Below are positions 24,444 through 35,225 of a stretch of 64,000 nucleotides of DNA, in pieces (position 1 is the first letter of the stretch; every line of letters begins with the position of its first letter). The notes beneath the pieces were generated by a model that saw only the letters and a list, made by a program, of their open reading frames with translations, had not been told where the DNA came from and did no database searches. Source of the stretch: Psychrobacillus glaciei (GTDB taxonomy: Bacteria; Bacillota; Bacilli; Bacillales_A; Planococcaceae); contig NZ_CP031223.1 in the NCBI RefSeq assembly GCF_008973485.1, forward strand, positions 2,418,001 through 2,482,000, in the 5' to 3' direction. The position numbers were made by a program, and so were the translations under genes.

Positions 24444-25403
24444 TCATGGATTTTTCTTCATCATTTCCGTGATGGATAGTGCCGCTCCATTTTTAGGTTT
24501 ATCAACGTACATATGCGTAACTACTCCTATAAGCTTATTTTGCTGCATAATTGGACTTCCGCTCATTCCTTGAAGAATGCCGCCGGTTTTTTCAATTAGA
24601 AATTCATCTGTTACTGTAAACTGAAATAGATGGTCTTCGACCGTTGTAATTTCGATTGTAAAGTCTTGAACTTTTTCGCCATCGATCGAAGTACGCATAA
24701 TTGCTTCACCAGTCATTATTGATTCTTTGTCAGCAATTTCTACTTCTTGCAACGGGATGTTGTCAATTGCATTTTGTTCCAACTTCCCGAAAATTCCATA
24801 TACATTATTTTCATTCACACCACCAATTGGTGAGATGTTCTGTTGATGAGAAGTAATTTTGTATCCAGGTTTTCCTGGAATACTTTTCTTTATTTGCTGA
24901 ATGGAGGATAAATAAATCGATCCTTCCGAAAAATCGGGTGTTAAGCCTGAAGTATGATCAACTATCTGATGACCTAATGCACCAAATTCGTTCGTTTCTG
25001 GATCTAAATACGTTAAAGTACCAATTCCTTCTGTCGCATCTTTTAAAAATGGAAGAAGTTTCAGTATTTGGTCCGAAGTGAGTTCTGTTGTATACATCTT
25101 TTTATTTCGCTCATAATGTATAATGAGCTTTTTATCTTTCACATGGGTTTTAATGTCTTCTAATGAAGTAACTTTTTGTGAATTGATTTGTTGGATAGAA
25201 TCGCCAGTACGCAACCAATAATCGTCGGAAAGTAATACATCATGACTAAGAAACACAGCTCCGTATTGAAGGTCAATTTGTATGGATTGTCCTAAGGGTA
25301 CTACTGAGGAAGCTTGTTTTTGTGCAAAAGCGGGACTGACTGCAAAGAAAAAAGTAAAGAAAAGTATTGAAATTAGCGACCATATACGATAGCTTTGCTT
25401 CAT
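24444..25403 (-). CDS. spoIVB: SpoIVB peptidase (short form)
   Basis: 319 residues, against about 425 in B. subtilis. Signal peptide/anchor at 1-27, PDZ-like region (about 45-105, DYWLRTGDSIQQINSQKVTSLEDIKTHV), then the S55 peptidase domain with the catalytic His in FGALGHQIVD and nucleophile Ser in LQGMSGSPIMQQNKLIGVVTH. In sporulation it is secreted into the space between forespore and mother cell and triggers pro-sigma-K processing via SpoIVFA. The shortening is mainly before the PDZ part and at the C-terminus; catalytic residues are kept. AGGAGG ribosome binding site. Located between recN and spo0A, the conserved position. Confidence 0.92.
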   Translation of the reverse strand: MKQSYRIWSLISILFFTFFFAVSPAFAQKQASSVVPLGQSIQIDLQYGAVFLSHDVLLSDDYWLRTGDSIQQINSQKVTSLEDIKTHVKDKKLIIHYERNKKMYTTELTSDQILKLLPFLKDATEGIGTLTYLDPETNEFGALGHQIVDHTSGLTPDFSEGSIYLSSIQQIKKSIPGKPGYKITSHQQNISPIGGVNENNVYGIFGKLEQNAIDNIPLQEVEIADKESIMTGEAIMRTSIDGEKVQDFTIEITTVEDHLFQFTVTDEFLIEKTGGILQGMSGSPIMQQNKLIGVVTHMYVDKPKNGAALSITEMMKKNP

Positions 25404-25474
25404 ATTTCACCTCCTATACAATTACTATATCCTGCAAAAGAAACTCTATGTGAGGTAAATAATTGATATAAAAA

Positions 25475-25499
25475 AAAGACCTTACACAGCAAGGTCTTT
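25475..25499 (-). terminator. Terminator of recN
   Basis: AAAGACCTT/AAGGTCTTT hairpin overlapping the recN stop codon, followed by eight T on the minus strand. Confidence 0.85.
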
Positions 25500-27210
25500 A
25501 AGCATTTCGTAATATTTTTTTTCGTTCTTCCGCTAATTTTAGCAGTTCTTTTGAATGTTCCAATGTAGTACTCGTAATTTCAGCACCTGACATCATACGG
25601 CTTAACTCTTCGGCTCGTCGATCATCGATCACTTCTTCTAAAATGGTGTATGTTCTATTTCCCGATACTTCTTTTTTAATCATTAAATGTTGGTCTGCCA
25701 TTGCAGCTACCTGCGGAAGATGTGATATACATAAAACTTGTGAATTAGTTGCAATTCCGGATATTTTTTCGGCTATCGCTTGAGCTACTCGTCCACTAAC
25801 ACCAGTATCAACTTCATCAAATATGATCGATGTTATCCCTTGATGCTTTGAGAAAATACTTTTTAAAGCAAGCATCATGCGAGATAACTCACCACCTGAT
25901 GCAATTTTTGTCAAGGCTTTTGGTGGTTCCCCCACATTCGTCGAAATATAAAATGATATTTCGTCAATCCCATACTCGTTATAAATTATTTTAGAATGCT
26001 CATGGAACATAACAGAAAAAGTTGCTTTTTCCATGTAAAGCTCTTGTAATTGCTCCATAATTGCTTTGCTTAATTGTTTGGCAGCGTTTTTTCGTTTATC
26101 CGTTAAATCATTTGCTTCAAGTTCTAAATCTTTCTCTATTTGCTTAATCTTATCTGCTGTTTTTTGAATTTGTTCATCTCGATTAACTAGTTGCTCAAGA
26201 CTTTTGAAAATTCGCTCTTTGTATTCCAAAATAGCTTCGATAGACTGTCCATATTTTCTCTTTAGTGTCTGAATGCATGCAAGACGGTCTTCGACATATT
26301 GAAGCTGATTACTATCGAATTCCATTTCATCTAATTCATTTTTCAACTGATATGCAGCATCTTGCAAAATATAAAACGCGGACGAAACATTTTCACTTAA
26401 CTCCAACATATTCTTATCTACGTCAGAGATATCTTGCAAATCTGCCATTGCAGTTCCAATGTAGTCTAAGCCTTTCGATTCAGATAAGATCGCCTCATAT
26501 GCACTGCTCATTTTATCAAAAACTTTATGGAAATTTTGAAGCTTCTTTTTTTCTTCTTGAAGTTGTTCTTCTTCCCCGATAACTAAATTTGCATCATTAA
26601 TTTCTTCCACTTGAAAAGTATACAAATCTATTTTATGCGCTATTTGTTGCTCATTTTCCGTTAAAGTAGCTAAATCTTTTTTCCACTTTTTATATTTGGC
26701 GAAGAGCTCTTTATAAGACTCTTTGACGCTTCTTATCTTTTCGTCTGCAAACTGATCAAGCAAATGAATATGTGCCTTTTCATCCATTAGTTCTTGGCTC
26801 TCGTGCTGCCCATGGATATCAATAATGGAGGCTCCAATTTCTCGTAATATACCAAGCGTAACTAGTTTTCCGTTTACGCGACATACACTCTTCCCTGAAT
26901 CATTAATATCTCTTCTTAAAATTATAGATTCTTCGTCTATTTCAACACCAACATCTATCATTTTATGAAAAACACCATGCTTTGGGTTCGTAATGATGAA
27001 TAATCCTTCTAATTCTGCTTTTTTCGCACCATGTCGAATAAACTCTTGAGAGCCTCTTCCTCCACACAACAAATGAACAGCATCAATTATGATTGATTTA
27101 CCTGCACCTGTCTCTCCGGTTAATACAGTAAGTCCTTCCTCAAAGCTTACTGTTAATTCATCAATAATGGCAAAGTTTTTAATTGATAATTCTTTTAACA
27201 ACGGCTTCAC
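25498..27210 (-). CDS. recN: DNA repair protein RecN
   Basis: 570 residues, standard length. SMC-like: Walker A LTGETGAGKSIIIDA (about 32-46) at the N-terminus, two long coiled-coil stretches (about 150-220 and 300-380), and at the C-terminus the signature ASGGELSRMMLALKS with Walker B SIIFDEVDTGVSG. It acts at double-strand breaks, tethering ends in recombination repair. Follows argR by about 65 bp on the same strand and has its own terminator. Confidence 0.97.
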   Translation of the reverse strand: MKPLLKELSIKNFAIIDELTVSFEEGLTVLTGETGAGKSIIIDAVHLLCGGRGSQEFIRHGAKKAELEGLFIITNPKHGVFHKMIDVGVEIDEESIILRRDINDSGKSVCRVNGKLVTLGILREIGASIIDIHGQHESQELMDEKAHIHLLDQFADEKIRSVKESYKELFAKYKKWKKDLATLTENEQQIAHKIDLYTFQVEEINDANLVIGEEEQLQEEKKKLQNFHKVFDKMSSAYEAILSESKGLDYIGTAMADLQDISDVDKNMLELSENVSSAFYILQDAAYQLKNELDEMEFDSNQLQYVEDRLACIQTLKRKYGQSIEAILEYKERIFKSLEQLVNRDEQIQKTADKIKQIEKDLELEANDLTDKRKNAAKQLSKAIMEQLQELYMEKATFSVMFHEHSKIIYNEYGIDEISFYISTNVGEPPKALTKIASGGELSRMMLALKSIFSKHQGITSIIFDEVDTGVSGRVAQAIAEKISGIATNSQVLCISHLPQVAAMADQHLMIKKEVSGNRTYTILEEVIDDRRAEELSRMMSGAEITSTTLEHSKELLKLAEERKKILRNA

Positions 27211-27276
27211 CTCTTTATCAAATTCACATTGGGTATTTACCTAGGCGGCATCGCATATAGATGCTGGTAATTTTGG

Positions 27277-27735
27277 TTAAAGCATTTCGAGTAAACGTTT
27301 TTTTACAACATCGCAATCTGATACTTCTCTACACAAAATTAAACAAGTATCGTCTCCACAAATTGTTCCTAATATTTCTGTCCAATCTAAATAATCGATT
27401 AATGACCCAATGGAATGGGCATTACCTGGTAACGTTTTCATGACTAAAAAATGACTTGCTCCATCAATACTTACAAATGCATCGGTCAATGCTCTTCTCA
27501 GCTTTTGTGCTGGGTTAAAGCGTTGATCTGCAGGTAAGCTATATTTATAGTGACCATTAGGAAGTGGAACTTTCACTAAGTGCAATTCTTTTATATCTCT
27601 TGAAACTGTAGCCTGAGTAACGTTATATCCAGCACTTTTTAAAAAATCAACTAAGTCATCTTGCGTCTCTATTTCATTATTAGAAATAATATCACGTATT
27701 CTAATATGCCTTTGACCTTTGTTCATACACGTCAC
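27277..27735 (-). CDS. argR: Arginine repressor ArgR/AhrC
   Basis: 152 residues. N-terminal winged helix ([20 protein letters not shown] ... [19 protein letters not shown]) and C-terminal oligomerisation/arginine-binding domain with the [10 protein letters not shown] motif. It represses arginine biosynthesis and activates catabolism. A 12-bp palindrome GTATATTTATAC at 27742-27753, resembling half of an ARG box, directly precedes it, suggesting autoregulation. Located between tlyA and recN as in B. subtilis. Confidence 0.96.
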   Translation of the reverse strand: MTCMNKGQRHIRIRDIISNNEIETQDDLVDFLKSAGYNVTQATVSRDIKELHLVKVPLPNGHYKYSLPADQRFNPAQKLRRALTDAFVSIDGASHFLVMKTLPGNAHSIGSLIDYLDWTEILGTICGDDTCLILCREVSDCDVVKKRLLEML

Positions 27736-27800
27736 CCCATTGTATATTTATACTAATTACTTTATACATTATCATTTCAGTTAAAAAGTAACAAGAAAAA

Positions 27801-27826
27801 AACGCGCCCCGTATAGGAGCCGCGTT
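27801..27826 (-). terminator. Terminator of the nusB-tlyA gene group
   Basis: AACGCGGC...GCGCGTT hairpin, seven T after it on the minus strand; immediately downstream of tlyA. Confidence 0.85.
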
Positions 27827-28643
27827 ATTTTAATGTAGCATGAGCTTCATTAACTAGAGCCACAAAATCGATCTGATGAGGTATCACTACTTCATTTTCA
27901 GCACTGATTAAATGAAATAAAAATTCTATATTGCCCTCTCCACCTGTAATTGGCGAATAAGAAGCATTTTTTAAATGAAAGTTTTGACTTTCTGCAAAAC
28001 TCGCAATTTCATTCAGCACATCCAAATGAACCGCTTTATCACGTACTACCCCTTTTTTACCAACTCGATCTTTCCCTGCCTCGAATTGTGGTTTAACGAG
28101 TGCGATTACATCACCGTTTGGAACTAGAATTGTTTTTAAAGTCGGTAAAATGAGTTTCAAAGATATAAAGGAAACGTCGATTGAGGAAAAAGTAGGCAAC
28201 CCTCCTCCAAAATCAGCAGGTGAAGCATATCTAAAATTCGTTTTTTCCATCACCGTAACACGAGGATCTTGACGAATTTTCCAAGCAAGTTGGTTACTTC
28301 CAACATCCAGGGCATATGCATGCTTGACGCCGTTCTGCAAACCACAGTCTGTAAAGCCGCCTGTGGATGATCCAATATCCAACATGATTTTGTCTTGAAT
28401 TGTAAGATCAAATTGTTCTAATGCCTTTTCAAGCTTTAGTCCTCCTCTACTCACATATTTCAACACTTGCCCTTTCACTGTCAAAATAGAATCTATTTCT
28501 ATCTTTTCTCCTGGTTTGTCTATTCGCTCTTCTTTTTTGTAAATAAGTCCAGCCATAATTGCACGTTTCGCTTTTTCTCTTGTTTCAAATAGACCCTGTT
28601 CAACTAACAGGACATCTACTCGTTCTTTCGGAGTCTTGGTCAT
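27825..28643 (-). CDS. TlyA family rRNA methyltransferase/hemolysin-like protein (YqxC)
   Basis: 272 residues. N-terminal S4 RNA-binding domain ([20 protein letters not shown] ... IDKPGEKI) and an FtsJ-like SAM-dependent methyltransferase domain with [18 protein letters not shown] (SAM motif I) and [11 protein letters not shown]. Members 2'-O-methylate rRNA; the specific site here is unknown. Its ATG overlaps the dxs stop by four bases (ATGA), and it is the last gene before a terminator. Confidence 0.93.
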   Translation of the reverse strand: MTKTPKERVDVLLVEQGLFETREKAKRAIMAGLIYKKEERIDKPGEKIEIDSILTVKGQVLKYVSRGGLKLEKALEQFDLTIQDKIMLDIGSSTGGFTDCGLQNGVKHAYALDVGSNQLAWKIRQDPRVTVMEKTNFRYASPADFGGGLPTFSSIDVSFISLKLILPTLKTILVPNGDVIALVKPQFEAGKDRVGKKGVVRDKAVHLDVLNEIASFAESQNFHLKNASYSPITGGEGNIEFLFHLISAENEVVIPHQIDFVALVNEAHATLK

Positions 28644-30541
28644 GATGATATATACCTGTTAGAAGGTACAATAGAATGTTCTACTACCTTCACAATTTCT
28701 TCGCTCGTAATATTTATTTCATCTAACAACTGATTAACATCCCCATGTTCAATAAACATATCCGGTATGCCAATTCGTTTCACATTAGCTTTCAATTCAT
28801 GCTCATTGAAAAATTCTAAAACAGCGCTACCAAATCCACCTTGAAGAATACTTTCTTCCACCGTAATTATAGGTATATGGCGTTGTTGTAGTGATCGTAA
28901 CATTTCTCCATCTAATGGTTTTATAAAACGAGCATTGATTACTTCAACAGAAATATTAGCCTGTGCTAATTGTGCGGCTGCTTCTAGCGCCATTGGAATA
29001 GTAGTACCGAAAGTTAGAATGACAGCTTGTGTACCCTCTTTCAATACTTCCCATGAACCAATAGGGATCAATTTCAATTCTTGATCCATTGGGACTCCTA
29101 AACCATTTCCACGAGGATAACGAAGAGCAATTGGACCATCCGAATAATCAAACGCTGTTTTTACCATATGCTGTCCTTCATTCTCATCTTTCGGCATCAT
29201 AATCACCATATTTGGCAAGTGACGCAAAAATGAAATATCAAATACGCCTTGGTGCGTTTCTCCATCTGCTCCTACTAGTCCTGCACGATCAATCCCAATA
29301 ACAACATTTAAGTTCTGTCGACAAATATCATGAAGAACCTGATCGTAAGCACGCTGTAGAAAAGTAGAATAAATGACCAAAAATGGTTTCATACCATCTG
29401 CTGCAAGGCCAGCTGCCATTGTAGTCGCATGTTGTTCTGCAATACCAACATCAATCATTCTATCTGGAAATTCAGAAGCAAACCCCTCGAGTTTTGAACC
29501 TACTGGCATGGCTGGTGTAATTGCAACGATACGTTTATCATTTCTCGCAAGTTTTCTTGCAGTTTCTGCAACAAGCCCACTCCATGATGGTGCAACAGAA
29601 GTTGACTTAACAAAATCTCCTGTTTCCATTTTGTAAGGGCCAGTTCCATGCCAAGTACCGATTTTATCTTGTTCAGCAGGTGTGAATCCTTTTCCTTTTT
29701 TCGTAATAACATGAAGAAGGACTGGTCCTTTCATCTTTTTCGCATTCTTAAGATTTTCTTCTAAAGCTTCAAAGCTATGTCCATCAATTGGTCCTAAATA
29801 CGTAAAACCAAGTTCTTCAAAAAAGACTCCAGATACAAGTAAATATTTCAAGCTATCCTTTACACGTTCAGCTGTGCTTGCTAATTTCCCGCCGACTGCC
29901 GGAATTTTCTTCAATAAGATTTCTAACTCATCCTTGGCTTTATTGTATGTTCCGTGTGTACGTAGTTTTCCTAAAACATTATGAAGAGCCCCTACATTAG
30001 GAGCTATTGACATTTCATTATCATTTAATATAACAATCATGTCTGTTTTTTCATGTCCTATATGATTTAATGCTTCTAAAGCCATTCCACCAGTTAGTGC
30101 GCCATCTCCAATTATTGGTATGACGTAATTCGATTTTTTTTGTAAATTCCGCGCTGTCGCCATTCCCATTGCAGCAGACAAAGAGGTGGAGCTATGACCT
30201 GCTTCCCACACATCATGTTCACTTTCTATTCGTTTAGGGAATCCGCATAATCCTTTAAACTGACGTAAAGTATCAAATTGATCCGCTCTACCAGTTAATA
30301 TTTTATGGACATACGCTTGATGTCCAACATCCCATAGTAATTTATCAGTAGGACTATTAAAGGCACGATGAAGTGCAATTGTTAGTTCTACCACCCCTAA
30401 ATTTGGTCCGATATGTCCACCCGTTACAGATAATTTTTCTATTAAAAACGATCGAATATCTTCACTTAATTCCTTTAATTGTTCATTATCTAAACTTTTT
30501 AAAAAGGATGGGCTAGAAATTGATGTTAAATCCATTGCCAT
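28640..30541 (-). CDS. dxs: 1-deoxy-D-xylulose-5-phosphate synthase
   Basis: About 633 residues. Start ATG 30541 (AAGG upstream); a third ATG two codons further on is also possible. Thiamine diphosphate motif [20 protein letters not shown] ... ILNDNEMSI, transketolase pyrimidine domain ([17 protein letters not shown]) and C-terminal domain are all in place. It condenses pyruvate and glyceraldehyde-3-phosphate, first step of the MEP isoprenoid pathway, and its product also feeds thiamine and pyridoxal. It sits directly after ispA, the prenyl transferase of the same route. Confidence 0.97.
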   Translation of the reverse strand: MAMDLTSISSPSFLKSLDNEQLKELSEDIRSFLIEKLSVTGGHIGPNLGVVELTIALHRAFNSPTDKLLWDVGHQAYVHKILTGRADQFDTLRQFKGLCGFPKRIESEHDVWEAGHSSTSLSAAMGMATARNLQKKSNYVIPIIGDGALTGGMALEALNHIGHEKTDMIVILNDNEMSIAPNVGALHNVLGKLRTHGTYNKAKDELEILLKKIPAVGGKLASTAERVKDSLKYLLVSGVFFEELGFTYLGPIDGHSFEALEENLKNAKKMKGPVLLHVITKKGKGFTPAEQDKIGTWHGTGPYKMETGDFVKSTSVAPSWSGLVAETARKLARNDKRIVAITPAMPVGSKLEGFASEFPDRMIDVGIAEQHATTMAAGLAADGMKPFLVIYSTFLQRAYDQVLHDICRQNLNVVIGIDRAGLVGADGETHQGVFDISFLRHLPNMVIMMPKDENEGQHMVKTAFDYSDGPIALRYPRGNGLGVPMDQELKLIPIGSWEVLKEGTQAVILTFGTTIPMALEAAAQLAQANISVEVINARFIKPLDGEMLRSLQQRHIPIITVEESILQGGFGSAVLEFFNEHELKANVKRIGIPDMFIEHGDVNQLLDEINITSEEIVKVVEHSIVPSNRYISS

Positions 30542-30624
30542 CACACACCTTCTATTAGATTTCCTTCAAAACACTTTACTTATTATAATAACAATAATCT
30601 TCCTTAAAACAAAATTATTCGCTA

Positions 30625-31509
30625 TCAATTAGATCTTTTCGTAATATAATTTGCAAATTCTACAAGAAGACCTTCATGTAAACCTACTGTTCGAAGTGCT
30701 TCTATCGCTAAACTATATTGGTTTTGCAACTGCACTTTCGCCCCATCAAGGGTTAAAATGGATGGGTATGTATTCTTTTCACTTAATGCATCTTTACCTG
30801 CAGTTTTTCCCAGTTGCTCTGAGGTTCCTTCAATATCTAAAATGTCATCTTGTATTTGAAATGCTAGTCCAATATGGAAGGCATAATTTTTTAAAGCTTG
30901 CATCATTTCGCTTGGAGCATTCGCGATAATTCCTCCAGCCAAAATACTAAATGATAGTAGTGCCCCTGTTTTATTGACGTGAACTGCTTCTAATTCAGAT
31001 AAGGTCAAATGTTTCCCTTCCCCTAGCATATCTAGTACTTGTCCTCCGACCATTCCCTCAGCTCCTGCTGCATAGCTTAGTTGGTCAATCAGCTGTACTT
31101 TTTGTTCCGCAGTAAGTCTATTTAATCGGGCTATAATTCCAAAAGCAAGCGTTACCAGAGCATCACCTGCTAATACTGCAAGTGCTTCCCCAAAAACAAC
31201 ATGATTTGTTGGTTTACCACGTCGAAGATCGTCATCATCCATACAAGGCAGGTCATCATGGATAAGTGAATACGTATGAATCATCTCAATCGTACTTGCA
31301 AGTACGATTGCATCTTCACTTTGTACGTTAAGTTCCTCGAGTACTGCAAGAGTATATAGTGGTCTTATTCTTTTTCCGCCTGCTTGAATAGAGTATGCCA
31401 TCGCTTCTTTCAACTCGGAAGGCACTTTTAATTCTTTGATTAATAAATCCATTTTTTGTTCAATAAGTGGTTGATTGGTTTCTATAAAAGATTGCAATAA
31501 ATTACTCAT
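30625..31509 (-). CDS. ispA: Farnesyl diphosphate synthase (polyprenyl synthetase)
   Basis: 294 residues. First aspartate-rich motif DDLPCMDDDDLRRG (about 85-98) and second DDILD (about 220), with GGKRIRPLYTL and the KTGALL helix. Makes farnesyl diphosphate from IPP and DMAPP in the cytoplasm. The start overlaps the end of xseB by eight bases, and dxs follows 80 bp later, so the same transcript encodes both ends of the isoprenoid route. Confidence 0.96.
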   Translation of the reverse strand: MSNLLQSFIETNQPLIEQKMDLLIKELKVPSELKEAMAYSIQAGGKRIRPLYTLAVLEELNVQSEDAIVLASTIEMIHTYSLIHDDLPCMDDDDLRRGKPTNHVVFGEALAVLAGDALVTLAFGIIARLNRLTAEQKVQLIDQLSYAAGAEGMVGGQVLDMLGEGKHLTLSELEAVHVNKTGALLSFSILAGGIIANAPSEMMQALKNYAFHIGLAFQIQDDILDIEGTSEQLGKTAGKDALSEKNTYPSILTLDGAKVQLQNQYSLAIEALRTVGLHEGLLVEFANYITKRSN

Positions 31510-31723
31510 TTACACTACCAGCTTCTTCCGTATTATCACCGATGAAAGAGACAAGTTGTTTTTCTGCACTTTGTAATTTTTCACTACAAAGTTTCGAGAA
31601 CTCCATCCCTTTTTGATATAGTTCAATTGCATTTTCGAGTGGTACATCGCCTTGCTCCAGTTGTCGTACAATATTTTCTAATTGTTGCATCGCTTCATCA
31701 AACGGAATATCTTTTTTTGTCAT
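31502..31723 (-). CDS. xseB: Exodeoxyribonuclease VII small subunit
   Basis: 73 residues with the family pattern FDEAMQQLENIVRQLEQGDVPLENAIELYQKGMEFSKLC. Forms a complex with XseA that degrades single-stranded DNA. Five bases separate it from xseA; it overlaps ispA by eight bases. Confidence 0.96.
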   Translation of the reverse strand: MTKKDIPFDEAMQQLENIVRQLEQGDVPLENAIELYQKGMEFSKLCSEKLQSAEKQLVSFIGDNTEEAGSVNE

Positions 31724-31728
31724 AACAG

Positions 31729-33081
31729 TTAGTCCCCTCTCTCTTTCATTTCTGCATGTTGCACAATTGCTTCAATACGACCATCAGGGAGTGTAACATA
31801 AATGGATTCGCCTTTTCCTACGTCTTTCACCGATTTTACCACTTTTCCATCTAAATATGTAATACTATACCCTCGATCCATAATTTTTAAAGGATTCAGC
31901 GCTTCTAGTGTACGTATCGAGCCGATAAATTGTTGCAGTTGCTTTTCGTAGGTGGATAGTGTTTCTTTGGCTAATTGACTTGTTAAGTTTTTTACTAATT
32001 TCCATTGTTGTTCAATCATCTTTTGTGGGGACAGCTGAAGTCTTCTATCTTCTAGTTGTACTAAATTTCGTTCTTTTTCCCGAACTAAGCGATTGATTTC
32101 TCTTTGTAATTGTTCCTCTGTACGCACATATCTCTCTATAAAGGGTCGATATAGCTTTTCAGGAGTGGCAAGTACTGGAGATTGCATTGCACGTTGGTAT
32201 CTATTTTTCTCATCTTTTAGCCTTTTCGATACACTATTTAAGCAAGCAGATTGATAAGCTAGAATGTTCTTCATTAAATTTTCTTTACTTGGAACAGCCA
32301 TTTCTGCAGCAGCAGTTGGTGTTGGTGCACGTAAATCGGCTACGAAGTCCGCAATTGTAGTATCCGTCTCATGTCCAACAGCGCTGATGATAGGGATATG
32401 ACTATTAGCAATTGCTCGAGCTACTATTTCTTCATTGAATGCCCATAAGTCTTCAATTGAACCTCCACCACGACCTACAATGAGTACATCAATCGTACCT
32501 AATCGATTAGCTTGCTCAATCGATTTCACAATGGAAGGAGCGGCTTGTGGACCTTGGACAATACTTGGAAATACAACCACTTCACTAATCGGATATCGAC
32601 GTTCTATCGTCGTTAAAATATCTCGAATAGCTGCACCTGTTTCAGACGTGACGACTCCTATTTTTTTAGGAAAAGAAGGAAGTGCTTTTTTTCGAATAGG
32701 GTCAAATAAACCTTCTTGTTCGAGCTTCTTTTTTAACTGTTCAAAGGCAAGGAAAAGTTCCCCAATACCATCTGGTTGAATAGTGGAAGCATATAGTTGA
32801 TATTGCCCCGCCGCTTCAAAAACGTTAATATCGCCACGTACAAGCACGTTCATCCCACTTTCAGGGGTAAACTTTAACGATTTTGCATGCATTGCAAACA
32901 TGACGGAAGTAAGACGAGCAGAATCATCCTTCAGCGTAAAATAAATATGTCCACTCGAATGGACTTTCACGTTAGATAGCTCACCCTTTACATACACATC
33001 GCGTAAATGAGGATCCGCATCGAATTTTTTTCTTATGTATTTGGTTAGAGCTTTTACCGTTAAGTAAGTATGTGTAGACAT
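31729..33081 (-). CDS. xseA: Exodeoxyribonuclease VII large subunit
   Basis: About 450 residues from ATG 33081 (GGAG eight bases upstream; the frame extends three codons to a GTG). N-terminal OB fold (TYLTVKALTKYIRKKFDADP ... VYVKGELSNVKVHSSGHIYF), then the nuclease core with VVTSETGAAIRDILTTIERR, VLIVGRGGGSIEDLWAFNEE and SAVGHETDTTIADFVADLRA, then a long coiled-coil C-terminus. Acts with XseB in repair and mismatch processing. Confidence 0.97.
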   Translation of the reverse strand: MSTHTYLTVKALTKYIRKKFDADPHLRDVYVKGELSNVKVHSSGHIYFTLKDDSARLTSVMFAMHAKSLKFTPESGMNVLVRGDINVFEAAGQYQLYASTIQPDGIGELFLAFEQLKKKLEQEGLFDPIRKKALPSFPKKIGVVTSETGAAIRDILTTIERRYPISEVVVFPSIVQGPQAAPSIVKSIEQANRLGTIDVLIVGRGGGSIEDLWAFNEEIVARAIANSHIPIISAVGHETDTTIADFVADLRAPTPTAAAEMAVPSKENLMKNILAYQSACLNSVSKRLKDEKNRYQRAMQSPVLATPEKLYRPFIERYVRTEEQLQREINRLVREKERNLVQLEDRRLQLSPQKMIEQQWKLVKNLTSQLAKETLSTYEKQLQQFIGSIRTLEALNPLKIMDRGYSITYLDGKVVKSVKDVGKGESIYVTLPDGRIEAIVQHAEMKERGD

Positions 33082-33147
33082 TAAGGTCACTCCAATACTG
33101 TAACAAGCTAAAAGCTGTTCTTCTGTAGAAAAACAGCTTTTACCTTA

Positions 33148-34002
33148 TTAATTTTTACATGTATTTTCTGCAGCTAAACAAGTATTTTCCATTAGCATCG
33201 CTATTGTCATAGGTCCCACTCCGCCCGGGACTGGTGTAATTTTCGATGCAACTTCTTTTGCAGAAGTAAAATCTACATCTCCGCATAATTTGTTGTATTC
33301 ATCACGGTTCATCCCTACATCAATGACAACTGCACCCGCTTTAATATAACTAGCATCAATGGCTTTTGCACGACCTATAGCAACAACCAAAATATCGGCT
33401 TGTTTTGTATATACGTGCAAATCTTTTGTTTTAGAATGACAGTATGTTACGGTGGCATCTTTTTTTAATAACAGCTGTCCCATCGGCTTTCCTACAATAT
33501 TACTCCTACCAATGATTACCGCATGTTTCCCTGCAATATCTACACTACTATATTCTAATAACTTTAGAATTCCAAATGGTGTACATGGAAGGAATGTCGG
33601 TTGTCCAATCATCATTTTTCCAACGTTTTCAGGATGAAAACCATCCACATCTTTTAAAGGAGAAATTGCAGCAATTACACGATCCTCATCAATTTGATTT
33701 GGTAATGGTAACTGAACTAAAATACCATGAATTTTCTCATCATCATTTAAAAGTTCCACTTGTTTTAATAATTCTTCTTCTGAAACTTGCTCATCTAATT
33801 CGATAAGAACCGAATACATCCCTAATTTTTCGCATGTTTTCGTTTTATTGTTCACATATGTTTGAGAAGCCGCATTATTGCCAACTAGAACAACTGCTAG
33901 CCCTGGTGTAATTCCTAATGTTTTCAAATCTTCTACTCTTTTTTTAACTTTTTCCGTAACTTTCCTTGCTATTTGTTTGCCGTCAATAATATTATTAGTC
34001 AC
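33148..34002 (-). CDS. folD: Bifunctional methylenetetrahydrofolate dehydrogenase/cyclohydrolase FolD
   Basis: 284 residues from a GTG with AAGGAG upstream. Catalytic region [14 protein letters not shown] (Lys 56-type residue), [24 protein letters not shown] (NADP-binding loop) and [18 protein letters not shown] are all clear. It interconverts 5,10-methylene- and 10-formyl-tetrahydrofolate; the glycine cleavage genes elsewhere in the window feed the same one-carbon pool. Lies between nusB and xseA. Confidence 0.97.
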   Translation of the reverse strand: MTNNIIDGKQIARKVTEKVKKRVEDLKTLGITPGLAVVLVGNNAASQTYVNNKTKTCEKLGMYSVLIELDEQVSEEELLKQVELLNDDEKIHGILVQLPLPNQIDEDRVIAAISPLKDVDGFHPENVGKMMIGQPTFLPCTPFGILKLLEYSSVDIAGKHAVIIGRSNIVGKPMGQLLLKKDATVTYCHSKTKDLHVYTKQADILVVAIGRAKAIDASYIKAGAVVIDVGMNRDEYNKLCGDVDFTSAKEVASKITPVPGGVGPMTIAMLMENTCLAAENTCKN

Positions 34003-34026
34003 TATTAACTCTCCTTCAAATACGGA

Positions 34027-34407
34027 TCATGATTGAGTTGTATATTTGGATAATACACCATTTACAAAACGGCTAGATTTTTCATCTCCGAAGATTTTGC
34101 AAATTTCTATAGATTCATTAATAACTACTTTTGCCGGTGTTTCTTCTGTAAATAATAATTCATAAATTGCGATGCGAAGTACTGTACGTTCTATTTTTGG
34201 TAGTCGAGAAAGCGACCAGTTTTCTAGCTTCTCTATTAATGAAGCATCAATATGTTCTTTATGTTCAACCACTCCACTAACTAGTTGTGTTAAAAATGCA
34301 TCATGATCATCTGTAACATGACCAATTGCTTCCTCTATCGAAATTTCGTGATTGTCTAACTGAAATAGTGCTTGTAGTGCTAATTCTCTTGCTAATCTTC
34401 GTTTCAT
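34027..34407 (-). CDS. nusB: Transcription antitermination factor NusB
   Basis: 126 residues, all-helical. KRRLARELALQALFQLDNHE at the N-terminus and WSLSRLPKIERTVLRIAIYELLF plus VVINESIEICKIFGDEKSSRFVNGVL are diagnostic. Binds boxA of rRNA leaders with NusE. First gene of a same-strand group down to tlyA; the 1.3-kb repeat-rich gap upstream separates it from yqhY, whereas in B. subtilis these genes are adjacent. Confidence 0.97.
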   Translation of the reverse strand: MKRRLARELALQALFQLDNHEISIEEAIGHVTDDHDAFLTQLVSGVVEHKEHIDASLIEKLENWSLSRLPKIERTVLRIAIYELLFTEETPAKVVINESIEICKIFGDEKSSRFVNGVLSKYTTQS

Positions 34408-34748
34408 TATTTAGTTCTCCTTTAAATGTAACTATCTAATCAATAGTATACAGGAATTTCGAGTGTTTTCATATTATTTCAGAAACCCTCTATACTATAG
34501 TTATTTACGTCAATATGTAATCTTCTAACTCTTACTTTTTCATTCCATCGGTTATTAAATGTAATTTTTATGTGAGTTATCGTTATTTCTCTACTCGTTT
34601 TTTAAGTTGAAATCAACTTTAAAGACCTTCTTATTATAGAGAGCTAGCATGACTATTACAAGGTTATTGCAAAAACTAGTAATAATAATCTATAAAATGA
34701 AAGATGAAGGACATATTTTGAGTATTTCTTGTTAAAGGTTACATGATA
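34408..34748. other. Gene-free stretch upstream of nusB
   Basis: AT-rich, no supported gene, RNA or strong promoter; presumably contains the nusB promoter. It borders family A copy A3. Confidence 0.4.
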
Positions 34749-35055
34749 AAAACGCTAGCGTCCTTTAAGTGCTCTTGTCTTCTCTATTCCCAGAGTGCTT
34801 TGGATGAATCATCGCTACACTATTACCGGTGTTTCTTTTGTGGATCGTGAAGTGACTGCGTCACTTCACGATCCATTTTTTCAGTAATCTTGTGGCGGAT
34901 GTTTGTCCGTCGCCCTCTTGGAATAGGTAGAGACAAGGTGCGTAAGGTTTATTTAAGGAGAGATTAGATACTTTCCTATTCTTTTAAAAGCGGACGAAGA
35001 TGCAATTTCGTCCGCTCAGCGCTTCTTTATACATGGATGCTATCTATTTTTCTCT
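34749..35055 (+). repeat. Dispersed repeat family A, copy A3 (full length)
   Basis: Begins AAAACGCTAGCGTCCTTTAA and ends with GATGCTATCTATTTTTCT. Central hairpin at 34841-34875 has 16-bp arms around TGC. Left arm elements ATCGCTACACTATTACC and right arm CAGTAATCTTGTGGCGG partly pair outside it, and a third motif, CGGACGAAGATGCAATTTCG with TCCGCTCAGCGCTTC (34991-35025), forms its own hairpin. No reading frame is supported. Confidence 0.88.
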
Positions 35056-35225
35056 AGTACCACCTACTCTAATCATACACGCACTGATTCATGTAAACTG
35101 TGGACGTTAAAACTAAAAAAAACCAAGATCAAACCCTTGAAATTCTACTATGAATTCTTACTATTACTGGATTACTAGCGATAGCTGGGCATAATCTTCT
35201 TGTTAGGTACTACTCGCTTAATGGA